64,000 bases of DNA from Acidobacteriota bacterium (GTDB lineage Bacteria > Acidobacteriota > Terriglobia > Terriglobales > Acidobacteriaceae), in NCBI GenBank assembly GCA_021810625.1, contig JAJZIJ010000002.1, positions 1 through 64,000 on the forward strand. The letters run 5' to 3'. Position numbers and translations under genes: made by a program. Position 1 is the stretch's first letter, and every line of letters starts with the position of its first letter. Below, piece by piece: positions 56,922-64,000 of this stretch. Below the pieces are notes generated by a model that was not told where the DNA came from, did not search any database, and worked only from the letters and a program-made list of their open reading frames with translations.

Positions 56922-57458
56922 TTATGCCGTCTTGCGTTGGCCGGACGCCATCTCCCGAAGGTGATTGAGAACCGCCGAGCGCTGCAATGCGTCCAGCTTG
57001 GGTACCCAGAGACTGATCTCCGAGACAAAGGGGTCAGACATCAGCGAGGTGATCTCCTGCTGCCGCTGGCTGTAATTGTCTTGAACCAGGTCGCCCAACT
57101 GTACGGACAGCGCCACGGCCAGACGCTCCAGCGATGCCAACGTAGGCAGGGCGCGACCATTCTCCACTTTGGAAATGTAGGTTCTGGGAACCTCCATCTT
57201 AGCCGCCAATTGACGCTGGCTTAGACAGCGCTGGCTGCGAATTTCGCGAATGCGCACGGCAACCGCAGAACCGCTCTGCGGAGCGGCTTGCACACGAGGA
57301 GCCATCTCCGTGGGGATGGGAAGCGGTTTTGGTTCCTCGACTTCCAAGGGCTTGTGGCAGCGCCTACACAAAGCGTTGGTGGCGCGGAATTGCACCAAGG
57401 AGCAGTAATCACAACGAAATACATCCCGTGAAGCCACGGGGGCCATTGCTGTTGCCAT
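56922..57458 (-). CDS. XRE-family regulator with N-terminal zinc ribbon
   Basis: From the ATG at 57458 it has 178 residues. C16-x-x-C19 and C31-x-x-C34 (FRCDYCS, LCRRCHK) form a zinc-ribbon, followed by a proline-rich linker and a helix-turn-helix at about 68-122 (IREIRSQRCLSQRQLAAKMEVPRTYISKVENG). A C-terminal helical tail of about 55 residues may aid dimer formation. The frame continues to 57551 without protein-like character. Target genes are unknown; the zinc ribbon suggests sensing of metal or redox state, or RNA or protein binding. Confidence 0.8.
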   Translation of the reverse strand: MATAMAPVASRDVFRCDYCSLVQFRATNALCRRCHKPLEVEEPKPLPIPTEMAPRVQAAPQSGSAVAVRIREIRSQRCLSQRQLAAKMEVPRTYISKVENGRALPTLASLERLAVALSVQLGDLVQDNYSQRQQEITSLMSDPFVSEISLWVPKLDALQRSAVLNHLREMASGQRKTA

Positions 57459-57624
57459 ATCAGGTACCGCAGAGTGCCAGAGCGGGACACTCGATGCACA
57501 TGAAACAGGGCATCTCCGGTTACTGTGCCCCTTATTGGTAACGGTTGTCAAGAAAAAAATAGCATCGCCCCTAAAAAATATGGAAGAAGTAGGGTATAGA
57601 CACAGACATTTTCTGTTTGAATCG

Positions 57625-58317
57625 CTACGACGATCTCCAGGTTTTGTCGCCGGAGTGGCAAAGGTCTTCGAGTTGGCAGTCGGCGCAGCGGGGTTTGCGC
57701 GCGATACAAATCTCGCGCCCCAGACGAATGATCTGATGGGAGTAGTCGATCCAGCGCTCCTGCGGAAGGATGCGAATTAAATCCTGCTCAACCTTTTCCG
57801 GCGCGGTGTTGCTCGTCAGTCCCAGGCGACGCGAGATGCGCAGGACGTGCGTATCCACAACGACGCCAGCAGCAACGCCAAACCACGATCCCAGAACAAC
57901 GTTCGCCGTCTTGCGCGCCACGCCGGGCAGCGTAAGCAAGGTCTCCATCGATGCCGGAACGTTGCCCCCAAATTCATCAACGATGCGCTGGGCTGCGCCG
58001 CGAATGTTTTTTGCCTTGTTACGAAAAAATCCCGTGGTATGAACCAGCGATTCCAACTCCGGCAGAGCAGCGGCGGCCATCGCTGCCGGGGTGGGAAAGC
58101 GGTGAAAGAGTTCCGGCGTAACCAGATTGACGCGCGCGTCGGTACACTGCGCAGAAAGGATGGTGGCAACCAGCAGATCCCACGCATTGCGATGATGCAG
58201 CGCGCAGCGCGCCTTGGGATATTTTCTGTCAAGGCGCGACAGGATCGCCGCCACGCGCTCCGGCGCAATATCCGATGCAGCGCCAAAGCGTTTTCTGGCA
58301 GCCTTGCGCCTGGGCAT
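57625..58317 (-). CDS. nth: Endonuclease III
   Basis: DNA glycosylase/AP lyase for oxidised pyrimidines. Helix-hairpin-helix LPGVARKTANVVLG with catalytic K136, the aspartate in VVDTHV (D155), and the C-terminal 4Fe-4S cluster C204-x6-C211-x2-C214-x5-C220. Length 230. It lies only six bp after hemQ on the same strand. Confidence 0.96.
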   Translation of the reverse strand: MPRRKAARKRFGAASDIAPERVAAILSRLDRKYPKARCALHHRNAWDLLVATILSAQCTDARVNLVTPELFHRFPTPAAMAAAALPELESLVHTTGFFRNKAKNIRGAAQRIVDEFGGNVPASMETLLTLPGVARKTANVVLGSWFGVAAGVVVDTHVLRISRRLGLTSNTAPEKVEQDLIRILPQERWIDYSHQIIRLGREICIARKPRCADCQLEDLCHSGDKTWRSS

Positions 58318-58323
58318 CGTCGC

Positions 58324-59100
58324 CTATCCCAGACGATCCAGCATCTCCGCCGGAGACATGCGCGCGCAGGTGAAGATGGGGAAATCCTTCAACGTATAGG
58401 CGCTGATCTCGGTCTCGCGCAGTTGCTGCACCAGATCGAGAAAATCCTCCGGGTAGTTGGTCTCGAAGGCCACCACAAATTCCTGATCGTCCAATCCAAA
58501 AGAGTAGGTGGTATTGAGCTTGACGCGAGGGTAAAGATGACCGATGCGGATATGCTCTGCCATTAGGCGCTGCCGCTCTTCAGGGGGGAGCAGATACCAA
58601 GCGCGTGTCTTCCAAAATGGATAGATGAAGATATATTTCTGGCCACCGGGGTTGATGATGCCGCGGGAATCGCTCTGGCCCTCATGTTCATGGCCGATCA
58701 GATACTGCGAGCGCTTGGTCATGGCCAGAAAGCTGTGCGCCGTTTGCAGATAGCCGCCCAGCGGCGTGGCAAAAAGCTCCGCCGTCATCTGGTTGATCTC
58801 ATCCACGGTGTAGCAGATGCGCCAAAGAGCCATGTCGCAATCGCCGCGCATCCCCACTGTGGAATAGGTGATGGTGGCAAACTTGTCCACCTGATTCCAG
58901 CGCTCAATCACCTGGGCAAAAGCGCGCTTGTGAGCCGCGCGTTCCTCCGCAGGCAGGCGACGCCATTCGGGAAGAATTTTCAAAAACTGGAAGGAAACGA
59001 TCTGCCGCTTCACTGCCTTGGGCGCTTGTGCGGAGGGTTGGGCCTTCGCTTGGGATTGGGCGTGCTGGGTTGTCTCTGCAGGCGCCAGTGCTTCTGTCAT
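58324..59100 (-). CDS. hemQ: HemQ, coproheme decarboxylase (chlorite dismutase family)
   Basis: Last step of the coproporphyrin-dependent heme pathway: decarboxylates coproheme to heme b. After an A/Q-rich N-terminus of about 35 residues the chlorite-dismutase-like fold follows (VSFQFLKILPEWRRLP, RGDCDMALWRICYTVDEINQM, SQYLIGHEHEG, YIFIYPFWKTRAWYLLPPEERQRLMAEHI). The ATG at 59100 has GGAGGAAA upstream; the frame to 59157 is not needed. The family also includes true chlorite dismutases, but context and sequence fit HemQ. It could supply heme to the CtaA product. Confidence 0.9.
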   Translation of the reverse strand: MTEALAPAETTQHAQSQAKAQPSAQAPKAVKRQIVSFQFLKILPEWRRLPAEERAAHKRAFAQVIERWNQVDKFATITYSTVGMRGDCDMALWRICYTVDEINQMTAELFATPLGGYLQTAHSFLAMTKRSQYLIGHEHEGQSDSRGIINPGGQKYIFIYPFWKTRAWYLLPPEERQRLMAEHIRIGHLYPRVKLNTTYSFGLDDQEFVVAFETNYPEDFLDLVQQLRETEISAYTLKDFPIFTCARMSPAEMLDRLG

Positions 59101-59209
59101 CGTGATTTCCTCCCGTGTGCGTACTGCTCTCATGCTAACAAAGGAGCGGGCTGTCATAGACGTACTGCGCCCCGTTGCTTGCAGTCAGCATCCCCTCCGC
59201 ATCGTAGGC

Positions 59210-60097
59210 TCACGGATTGCAGCGGTCGCAGCGGCCCGCTGCCGCCGCTTTTTCCAGGCGCTCTACTGTTACTTGATGGCCGCATCGGACGCAACGGTGA
59301 ATCTCTGCTCTGGCTTCGCGGGTGGGAGCGCCACAATCCTCGCAAGGTAGGCCGGGAACGCGCTCAGCCAATTGGAAGCCGGGTGCATCGCAGATGGGGC
59401 AAAGGCTGCAAAGCTTGCGCGCAAGGTCTTGCGCGGCTTGACCAATCCGCTCCATGCGCGTGGGATTTCTATCGGCCCGCGTATCGGTTTCCAGAAAAAC
59501 GCACCCGTTGCTTGCTTCGCCGCAGGCCCAAAGGAAAACTTCACGCAGCGTCTTCCAGTCGGCGATGCCCTTGCGAATGCGTGCATCCTCCTGCTGCTGC
59601 GGGCGCACCACCAGGCAATGTTCGGGAAAGCCCACGGCGCAAGCGAATCTCTCAACCTCCTCCCAATTGGCGGTAAGCAGATGAGAGAAATTAGCCTTGC
59701 CCGACGATACGCCGACCACTTCGATGCCCAACGTATCGTCGATCCAGACAATCATCTCCACGTTCCAGGGAAACATCCCGGTGTAGGGATCAGGCCCAAA
59801 GCTGCCCTCGCTGGCGAGGCCGAGAGGCAGCCCAGCTAGCTCCATGCCAATGCGCGCCTTGTTCCGCGCCGCATCGAGTTGCGTGCCCGAACGCGAAATC
59901 TCCCGCGTGAATGTGCCCAGCAGGTCTGTGTCGTACCCCACCACACGTTCCACGCGGCAACCCAGAGCTGTCCCCAACACGGGCGCAATCACCCGCTCCT
60001 TGCCATGCTGCGTGAGCAGTGCGACGCGCCGCCCCTGATACGCGCCTCCCTCGCTGGATGTCGTCTGCACGATTCGTCGCTCCTGAACAGGCCGCAT
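59210..60097 (-). CDS. DUF6671-type protein with C-terminal zinc fingers
   Basis: 295 residues. The N-terminal two thirds read YQGRRVALLTQHGKERVIAP, GYDTDLLGTFTREISRSGTQL, LASEGSFGPDP, NVEMIVWID, which I associate with DUF6671. The last 70 residues contain four cysteine pairs (CSLCPIC, CEDC, CVRCGH, CDRC), probably two zinc ribbons. The conserved KHGKE, DTD and EGSFGPDP patches look like an active site, but no reaction is known to me. It is on the same strand as icd (30 bp downstream of it) and precedes hemQ. Confidence 0.75.
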   Translation of the reverse strand: MRPVQERRIVQTTSSEGGAYQGRRVALLTQHGKERVIAPVLGTALGCRVERVVGYDTDLLGTFTREISRSGTQLDAARNKARIGMELAGLPLGLASEGSFGPDPYTGMFPWNVEMIVWIDDTLGIEVVGVSSGKANFSHLLTANWEEVERFACAVGFPEHCLVVRPQQQEDARIRKGIADWKTLREVFLWACGEASNGCVFLETDTRADRNPTRMERIGQAAQDLARKLCSLCPICDAPGFQLAERVPGLPCEDCGAPTREARAEIHRCVRCGHQVTVERLEKAAAAGRCDRCNP

Positions 60098-60127
60098 TGA
60101 AGACAGGCCGCGTCTGGCCTCCCATCG

Positions 60128-61642
60128 TTACTGTCCCTGACCGAGCGCGTAACCGGGCTTGCCGTCGAAGTTGTACAGGTTCTCCATTTTGATGAAGTCG
60201 AATCCCGCCGCATTCAGCGCGTGCAGCAGCGACACAATCTGCGCGTGCGCAATTTCCGCGCCCGGTTCCCTGGCCTGAAAACGGCACCGCCAGTGGTCGG
60301 TGCAGATCGTTTCCGGGTGCCCGTTCGGCCACACCTTTACGCCGCGATTGGTAATCATCTTCAGCGCCAGCTCCGACATCGCAGCAGCCTCCAGGCGTGT
60401 CGCCAGCTCCTCCGGCAATCCGACGTTCCAGTCGAAGAAGACATCCACGCCTACAAGCGCCTTCGCTTCCACGGGCCATGACGGCGTGACCGCGCTCGCG
60501 CGCTCTGCTTTGGGCGCGTCCATGTTCGGGGTCGCTTGCGGCGTCGATTTGGCTACAGGTAAATGTTTAGGCTTCCGTCCCAGCCGCTCGATAACCGCCT
60601 GCGTGAACTGCTTGGTCGTGGCGCACTCCACCGTCGCTTCGTTTGCAATGTCCGCCGTGTGGATGCCATCTTCAATCGTCACCAACCAGGCGTTGTGAAC
60701 CGTCTCACCCACCTCGCTCCTGCCAAGGTGATGGAGCATCTCAACCGCAGCCAGCAGCAGCCCAGAAGGATTGGCGACATTGGGCGGCAAGTCCGGGGCC
60801 GAGCCGTGAATCGCCTCAAACAAAGCTCCGCCGGGGCCAATGTTCACCGAGCCGCCGATGCCCACCGAGCCGGTCATCTGCGCCGCAATGTCGGAAAGAA
60901 TGTCCCCATAAAGATTCGGGAGCACCACCACGTCATAGGCTTCGGGTCGATGGACAAAGTTCGCCATGCCGATATCCACAATTTGATGGCTGGTCTCAAT
61001 GTCCGGGTACTGCCGCGCCACCTCGTCGAACACGCGATGGAATAGTCCATCAGTGATCTTCATAATGTTGTCTTTGGTGAAGCAAGTTACCCGTTTCCGC
61101 CCATGTCTGCGGGCATATTCAAAGGCATACCGAACGATGCGCTCCGAACCGCTCCGCGTGATGAGCTTCAGGCACTGCGTCACATCGGGGGTCTGCCGAT
61201 GCTCAATTCCGGCGTAGAGGTCTTCCTCGTTCTCGCGGATAATGACGACATCCATCGCCGGATGCCGCGAGGGAATGTACGGCGCATATGCCTGACAGGG
61301 CCGCACATTGGCGTAGAGTCCAAGCGTCTTGCGCAGCGTCACGTTCAGTGACTTGTACCCGCCACCCTGCGGTGTCGTGATTGGCCCTTTTAGCAGCACG
61401 CGTGTCCGCCGGATGGACTCCCACGTCTCCTCTGGAATGCCGGACGTATTGCCCGCCTGGTAGACGCGCTCGCCGACCTCCATGTACTCTGCCTCTAAAT
61501 TAGCTCCGGCAGCAGACAGGATGACCAGCACTGCGGCGGTTATTTCCGGGCCGATGCCGTCGCCCGGCGCGACTGTAATACGGGTGGCGGTGCATTTAGG
61601 ATGTGTAGGGGGATGTTCAAGTGCGGGAAGCTTTGCGCTCAT
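60128..61642 (-). CDS. icd: Isocitrate dehydrogenase with extra C-terminal domain
   Basis: Oxidative decarboxylation of isocitrate to 2-oxoglutarate in the citric-acid cycle. The isocitrate/isopropylmalate dehydrogenase fold is seen in VAPGDGIGPEITAAV, RENEEDLYAGIEH, TKDNIMKITDGLF and PNLYGDILSDIAAQM. About 150 residues beyond the core carry a second small domain (ALVGVDVFFDWNVG and on), as in the Thermus-type enzymes. The ATG at 61642 behind AAGGAG gives 504 residues; the open frame upstream to 61822 lies antisense to the regulator. Coenzyme choice was not assigned. Confidence 0.93.
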   Translation of the reverse strand: MSAKLPALEHPPTHPKCTATRITVAPGDGIGPEITAAVLVILSAAGANLEAEYMEVGERVYQAGNTSGIPEETWESIRRTRVLLKGPITTPQGGGYKSLNVTLRKTLGLYANVRPCQAYAPYIPSRHPAMDVVIIRENEEDLYAGIEHRQTPDVTQCLKLITRSGSERIVRYAFEYARRHGRKRVTCFTKDNIMKITDGLFHRVFDEVARQYPDIETSHQIVDIGMANFVHRPEAYDVVVLPNLYGDILSDIAAQMTGSVGIGGSVNIGPGGALFEAIHGSAPDLPPNVANPSGLLLAAVEMLHHLGRSEVGETVHNAWLVTIEDGIHTADIANEATVECATTKQFTQAVIERLGRKPKHLPVAKSTPQATPNMDAPKAERASAVTPSWPVEAKALVGVDVFFDWNVGLPEELATRLEAAAMSELALKMITNRGVKVWPNGHPETICTDHWRCRFQAREPGAEIAHAQIVSLLHALNAAGFDFIKMENLYNFDGKPGYALGQGQ

Positions 61643-61701
61643 GGGATTCTCCTTTTGGCATAGGGCATTCAGCCCGTGCATACAATATACGACATTAGTG
61701 T

Positions 61702-61719
61702 CATGTATTGCAATACATG
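61702..61719. promoter_or_regulatory. Perfect 18-bp palindrome between icd and a winged-helix gene
   Basis: CATGTATTGCAATACATG is self-complementary over its full length. It sits in the 105-bp gap between the divergent icd and regulator genes, 60 bases from the icd start. A second smaller inverted pair, GACA-TTAG-TGTC, lies at 61691-61702. This is the place expected for an operator bound by the adjacent regulator. Confidence 0.7.
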
Positions 61720-61747
61720 TATTTACTTTCACGATTGAGGCGCGACT

Positions 61748-62080
61748 ATGACGATCAAAACAAAGGGTGGCAGGCAGGGGAAACCGGAGGCGGCATGGAC
61801 CTTCCTGACGAATCACTCGCATGTTTTACTGTTGCTTTCCAGCGATTCGGAGATGCGTATACGCGATGTCGCCGCCGCCGTCGGCATTACCGAACGCGCC
61901 GTGCAGCGCATTGTGAATGACCTGTCCGCCGCTGGCTATCTTTCCATTGAAAAGGACGGACGGCGAAACCGCTACACTGTCAGCACCACAGTGCCGCTGC
62001 GCCACCCGGTCGAGGCCCATTGCTCCGTTGGCGGACTCATCCGCTTCGTCCACAGCGGACGCCGTCGTTCAGTCGAATAA
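61748..62080 (+). CDS. Small winged helix-turn-helix regulator
   Basis: 110 residues with one winged-helix domain: SDSEMRIRDVAAAVGITERAVQRIVNDLSAAGYLSIEKDGRRNRYTVS, similar to MarR/ArsR-like or Lrp-like DNA-binding units. There is no ligand-binding domain, and the C-terminal tail is short. A GAGG lies seven bases ahead of the ATG. It is divergent from icd across a perfect palindrome, so it probably controls itself and icd. Confidence 0.75.
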   Translation: MTIKTKGGRQGKPEAAWTFLTNHSHVLLLLSSDSEMRIRDVAAAVGITERAVQRIVNDLSAAGYLSIEKDGRRNRYTVSTTVPLRHPVEAHCSVGGLIRFVHSGRRRSVE

Positions 62081-62236
62081 AGAAGTCGGTCGTATCACAA
62101 CGTGGTACGGAGATATAGCCAGAACCCTGTCACGGAGGGTGTATTCGATGAAGCGATTGTGCTTCATCGTACTTGTGCGGCATTCCCGTTAACCTTTAGA
62201 ATCGGGAAGCCCCGCAATGGAGAATGGAGACGCACT

Positions 62237-64000
62237 TTGGATAGACGAACTTTCCTGCAACTTCTCGGCGCAGCCGGACTGGCATCCTCCCTTACGCCGC
62301 TCGAAGCCGAGCTTTTAGGGGCCACGCCTCCACTGCCCAGCGCGCCCTACAATCCGGGTCGCATTGTGAATGAGTATTCCCTTTTTTTGCCGGGAGAAAA
62401 AGAGAGCCTCGCTCACCCTCCATCCATCTCAGATATGGAAAAAGACAGCCTGCTGGCCAAGTCGGCTTCAAAGGCGCATCGCGTTCACATCGGAGAAAAT
62501 TATGACGGCTGGCAGTTGCTCGCCATTGCAAAAATCAACGGGGTACATACGGCGATTTGGGAGAAGCATGTTACGCATCGCGGAGCTATTGCGTATGTCA
62601 CAGAGCTAGGCGGAACCATTGCGCTCATCCCCAAACAGATCGGCAATCTCGCCAACATCCGGCCCCGTCCCACAAACAATCCGCATGGCATTCGCTTTCA
62701 ACGAGAAGCTAATTTTGTAAAAGGCCCGGACGTGCCCGGAGATTACATCCTGAACTCCGCGGAAGACCCCTGCTACGAAAATGTTGCCGCGATGGGGCCA
62801 GAATATATTGGCTGGTCGCTGGTTGCCAATGAGCAAGCTGGGCCTTTGCGTTCAATCTATCTGGAGGCGAATGGAAAGTCCCGCGAGCTATCGCCTAATT
62901 CGCAAGCCTTATGGGCACCGGATATGTCTGGGCCACTGTTCGACCCGGAACACTTTGTCTCCTCCGTCAATCCGCAAAACTATGCCTATGAACACGGATT
63001 TAGCAAGCGAACCATGCTCGGCGGATATTTGCCCGTCGCCGATACTGGAGTCTGGAATGCACAGTACCAAGCCGGGTATGAAGTTATCATGCTGCTGCCT
63101 CCGGGGGAAGATGCGAAACCAATGGCCCGCTTTCGTTTACAGGTTGCCCCAGGCCAGGAATCGCAGGCGGCAGAGCATCATACAGTGGTAAAAGATGCGA
63201 GCGGGCAGGCATTCGTGGAAACCTACTGGAATTGTGAGGTCAATGAATTTTTTTCACAGCTTGTAGGGATATGGAACCACTGGCATCTGTTTTATCAGAC
63301 GAGTATGCCAGTCGAAATCCCCGATCCGTGGCTGTTGGACGCAGCACGCGCCGGAATTACACTTTCTCGTTGCAGCTATCGCGGACTTAGGCCGACCTAT
63401 CAAATCGGAGAAGGTGGATACACCAAGATTCCTGAGCGCAGCCATGCGCTGTTCCCTGTGGCCAGTTATGAATTTATCTGGGCGCAACAACTGTGGAATC
63501 TGACACGCGAAAGTAATCCATACTTTCAATACTATCTCGAAAACTACATTCTTCCAGACGGAAATTTTCTCTATAACACGCAGGATCAGGTGGAAGCTCC
63601 CCTGAATACCGGAGTTTTTCTGGCTAACTCCGCCAGGGCGTATAACTACACGCGGGACATAACTGTTTTTGAAAAGAGCCTGCCGATTCTAACGCGCATG
63701 TTGGACTATGTGCTTGCGCGATACGAATACAGCAAGCAGCAATTTCCAAAGCCAGACCGCCGACATGGACTGATCTGGGGATCGCCGGAGGCCGATCTGG
63801 GCGATCCGAACAATGATACGCCCGATTCCCATCCTTACTACTACCAAAATGCAACCTGGACCTGGCGCGGTCTGGTCGAACATGCGCGGGCGTTGAAGCT
63901 GGCAGGCACCGTCTCTGGCAAGCCTGAACACACCGCAGCCGCAGAAAAATATCAGAAGATTGCAGAAGAAATGCGCCAGAACATTCAAACATCCCTAGAG
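62237..64000 (+). CDS. Tat-exported protein, possibly a six-hairpin-type glycosidase, truncated by the window edge
   Basis: Open to the right edge, at least 588 codons. Start is TTG at 62237 with GGAG seven bases upstream. The N-terminus DRRTFLQLLGAAGLASS is a twin-arginine signal peptide, so it is exported folded. Middle and later parts contain WNCEVNEFFSQLVGIWNHWHLFYQTS, GLIWGSPEADLGDPNND and HPYYYQNATWTWRGLVEHARALK. These resemble (alpha/alpha)6 glycosidases, but I cannot name the family. No in-frame stop was seen. Confidence 0.65.
   Translation, partial: MDRRTFLQLLGAAGLASSLTPLEAELLGATPPLPSAPYNPGRIVNEYSLFLPGEKESLAHPPSISDMEKDSLLAKSASKAHRVHIGENYDGWQLLAIAKINGVHTAIWEKHVTHRGAIAYVTELGGTIALIPKQIGNLANIRPRPTNNPHGIRFQREANFVKGPDVPGDYILNSAEDPCYENVAAMGPEYIGWSLVANEQAGPLRSIYLEANGKSRELSPNSQALWAPDMSGPLFDPEHFVSSVNPQNYAYEHGFSKRTMLGGYLPVADTGVWNAQYQAGYEVIMLLPPGEDAKPMARFRLQVAPGQESQAAEHHTVVKDASGQAFVETYWNCEVNEFFSQLVGIWNHWHLFYQTSMPVEIPDPWLLDAARAGITLSRCSYRGLRPTYQIGEGGYTKIPERSHALFPVASYEFIWAQQLWNLTRESNPYFQYYLENYILPDGNFLYNTQDQVEAPLNTGVFLANSARAYNYTRDITVFEKSLPILTRMLDYVLARYEYSKQQFPKPDRRHGLIWGSPEADLGDPNNDTPDSHPYYYQNATWTWRGLVEHARALKLAGTVSGKPEHTAAAEKYQKIAEEMRQNIQTSLE

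Noticed and set aside
58324-59100. Chlorite dismutase for perchlorate respiration
   Set aside because: Same family, but no perchlorate reductase genes nearby and the sequence fits the HemQ branch needed for heme synthesis.

Overview
The window reads as a contiguous piece of a chromosome, with a base composition that looks to be near 58-60% GC by eye, from a member of the Acidobacteriota, most likely class Terriglobia. This is an inference. It rests on the combination of secreted sedolisin, paired M16 and DUF885 peptidases, a GH106-type rhamnosidase, HemQ, an isocitrate dehydrogenase with an extra C-terminal domain, and very many intergenic copies of repeats that read as 'RFFA(A/S)LRMT' in one frame. 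Almost all genes are housekeeping or metabolic, in short operons. Mobile-element genes, rRNA and CRISPR arrays were not found.

Layout, left to right. 1-5.0 kb: a remnant of an M16 peptidase, msrB, tRNA-Phe, then the xfp-ackA operon (phosphoketolase and acetate kinase). A divergent phosphotransacetylase-family gene follows, so the whole phosphoketolase-acetyl phosphate branch is in one place. 6.2-11 kb: uppS, cdsA, dxr and rseP, an isoprenoid, phospholipid and envelope-stress cluster, with an unusual tandem repeat just before dxr. 11-15.3 kb: a small membrane protein, a secreted protein and a sedolisin. 15.5-21.2 kb: fadN-fadA-fadE beta-oxidation operon. 21.5-22.7 kb: a solitary Shedu-like (DUF4263) defence nuclease. 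23-26.2 kb: a catalytic plus a non-catalytic M16 peptidase. 26.4-32.7 kb: trxA, thrC-thrB, modABC and murB. 32.7-38.2 kb: an orphan HNH protein, bacilliredoxin, DUF885, proC, ctaA and tRNA-Leu. 38.3-45.6 kb: dnaB, an NTF2-like secreted protein, a small exported peptide gene beside a seven-helix membrane protein, and gyrB.

45.7-56.5 kb: a merT-merP pair, a GH106-type hydrolase, uxaC and an RND metal-efflux operon (czcB-czcA-tolC type). 56.6-64 kb: tRNA-Ser, an XRE regulator with a zinc ribbon, nth, hemQ, a DUF6671-type protein, icd, a divergent winged-helix regulator with a perfect palindrome between them, and the start of a Tat-exported protein that runs off the right edge.

The most unusual locus is 40.5-42.75 kb. 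There a 53-residue exported peptide with the C-terminal sequence NPIPFCNPGTVCF, preceded by a structured leader, lies just upstream of a seven-helix membrane protein. The pair is bracketed on both sides by direct copies of the same ~190-bp repeat. I infer a possible peptide-receptor or peptide-export pair on a recombination-prone cassette. The function is unknown. All family assignments come from reading motifs and sequence similarity by eye; no database search was run.
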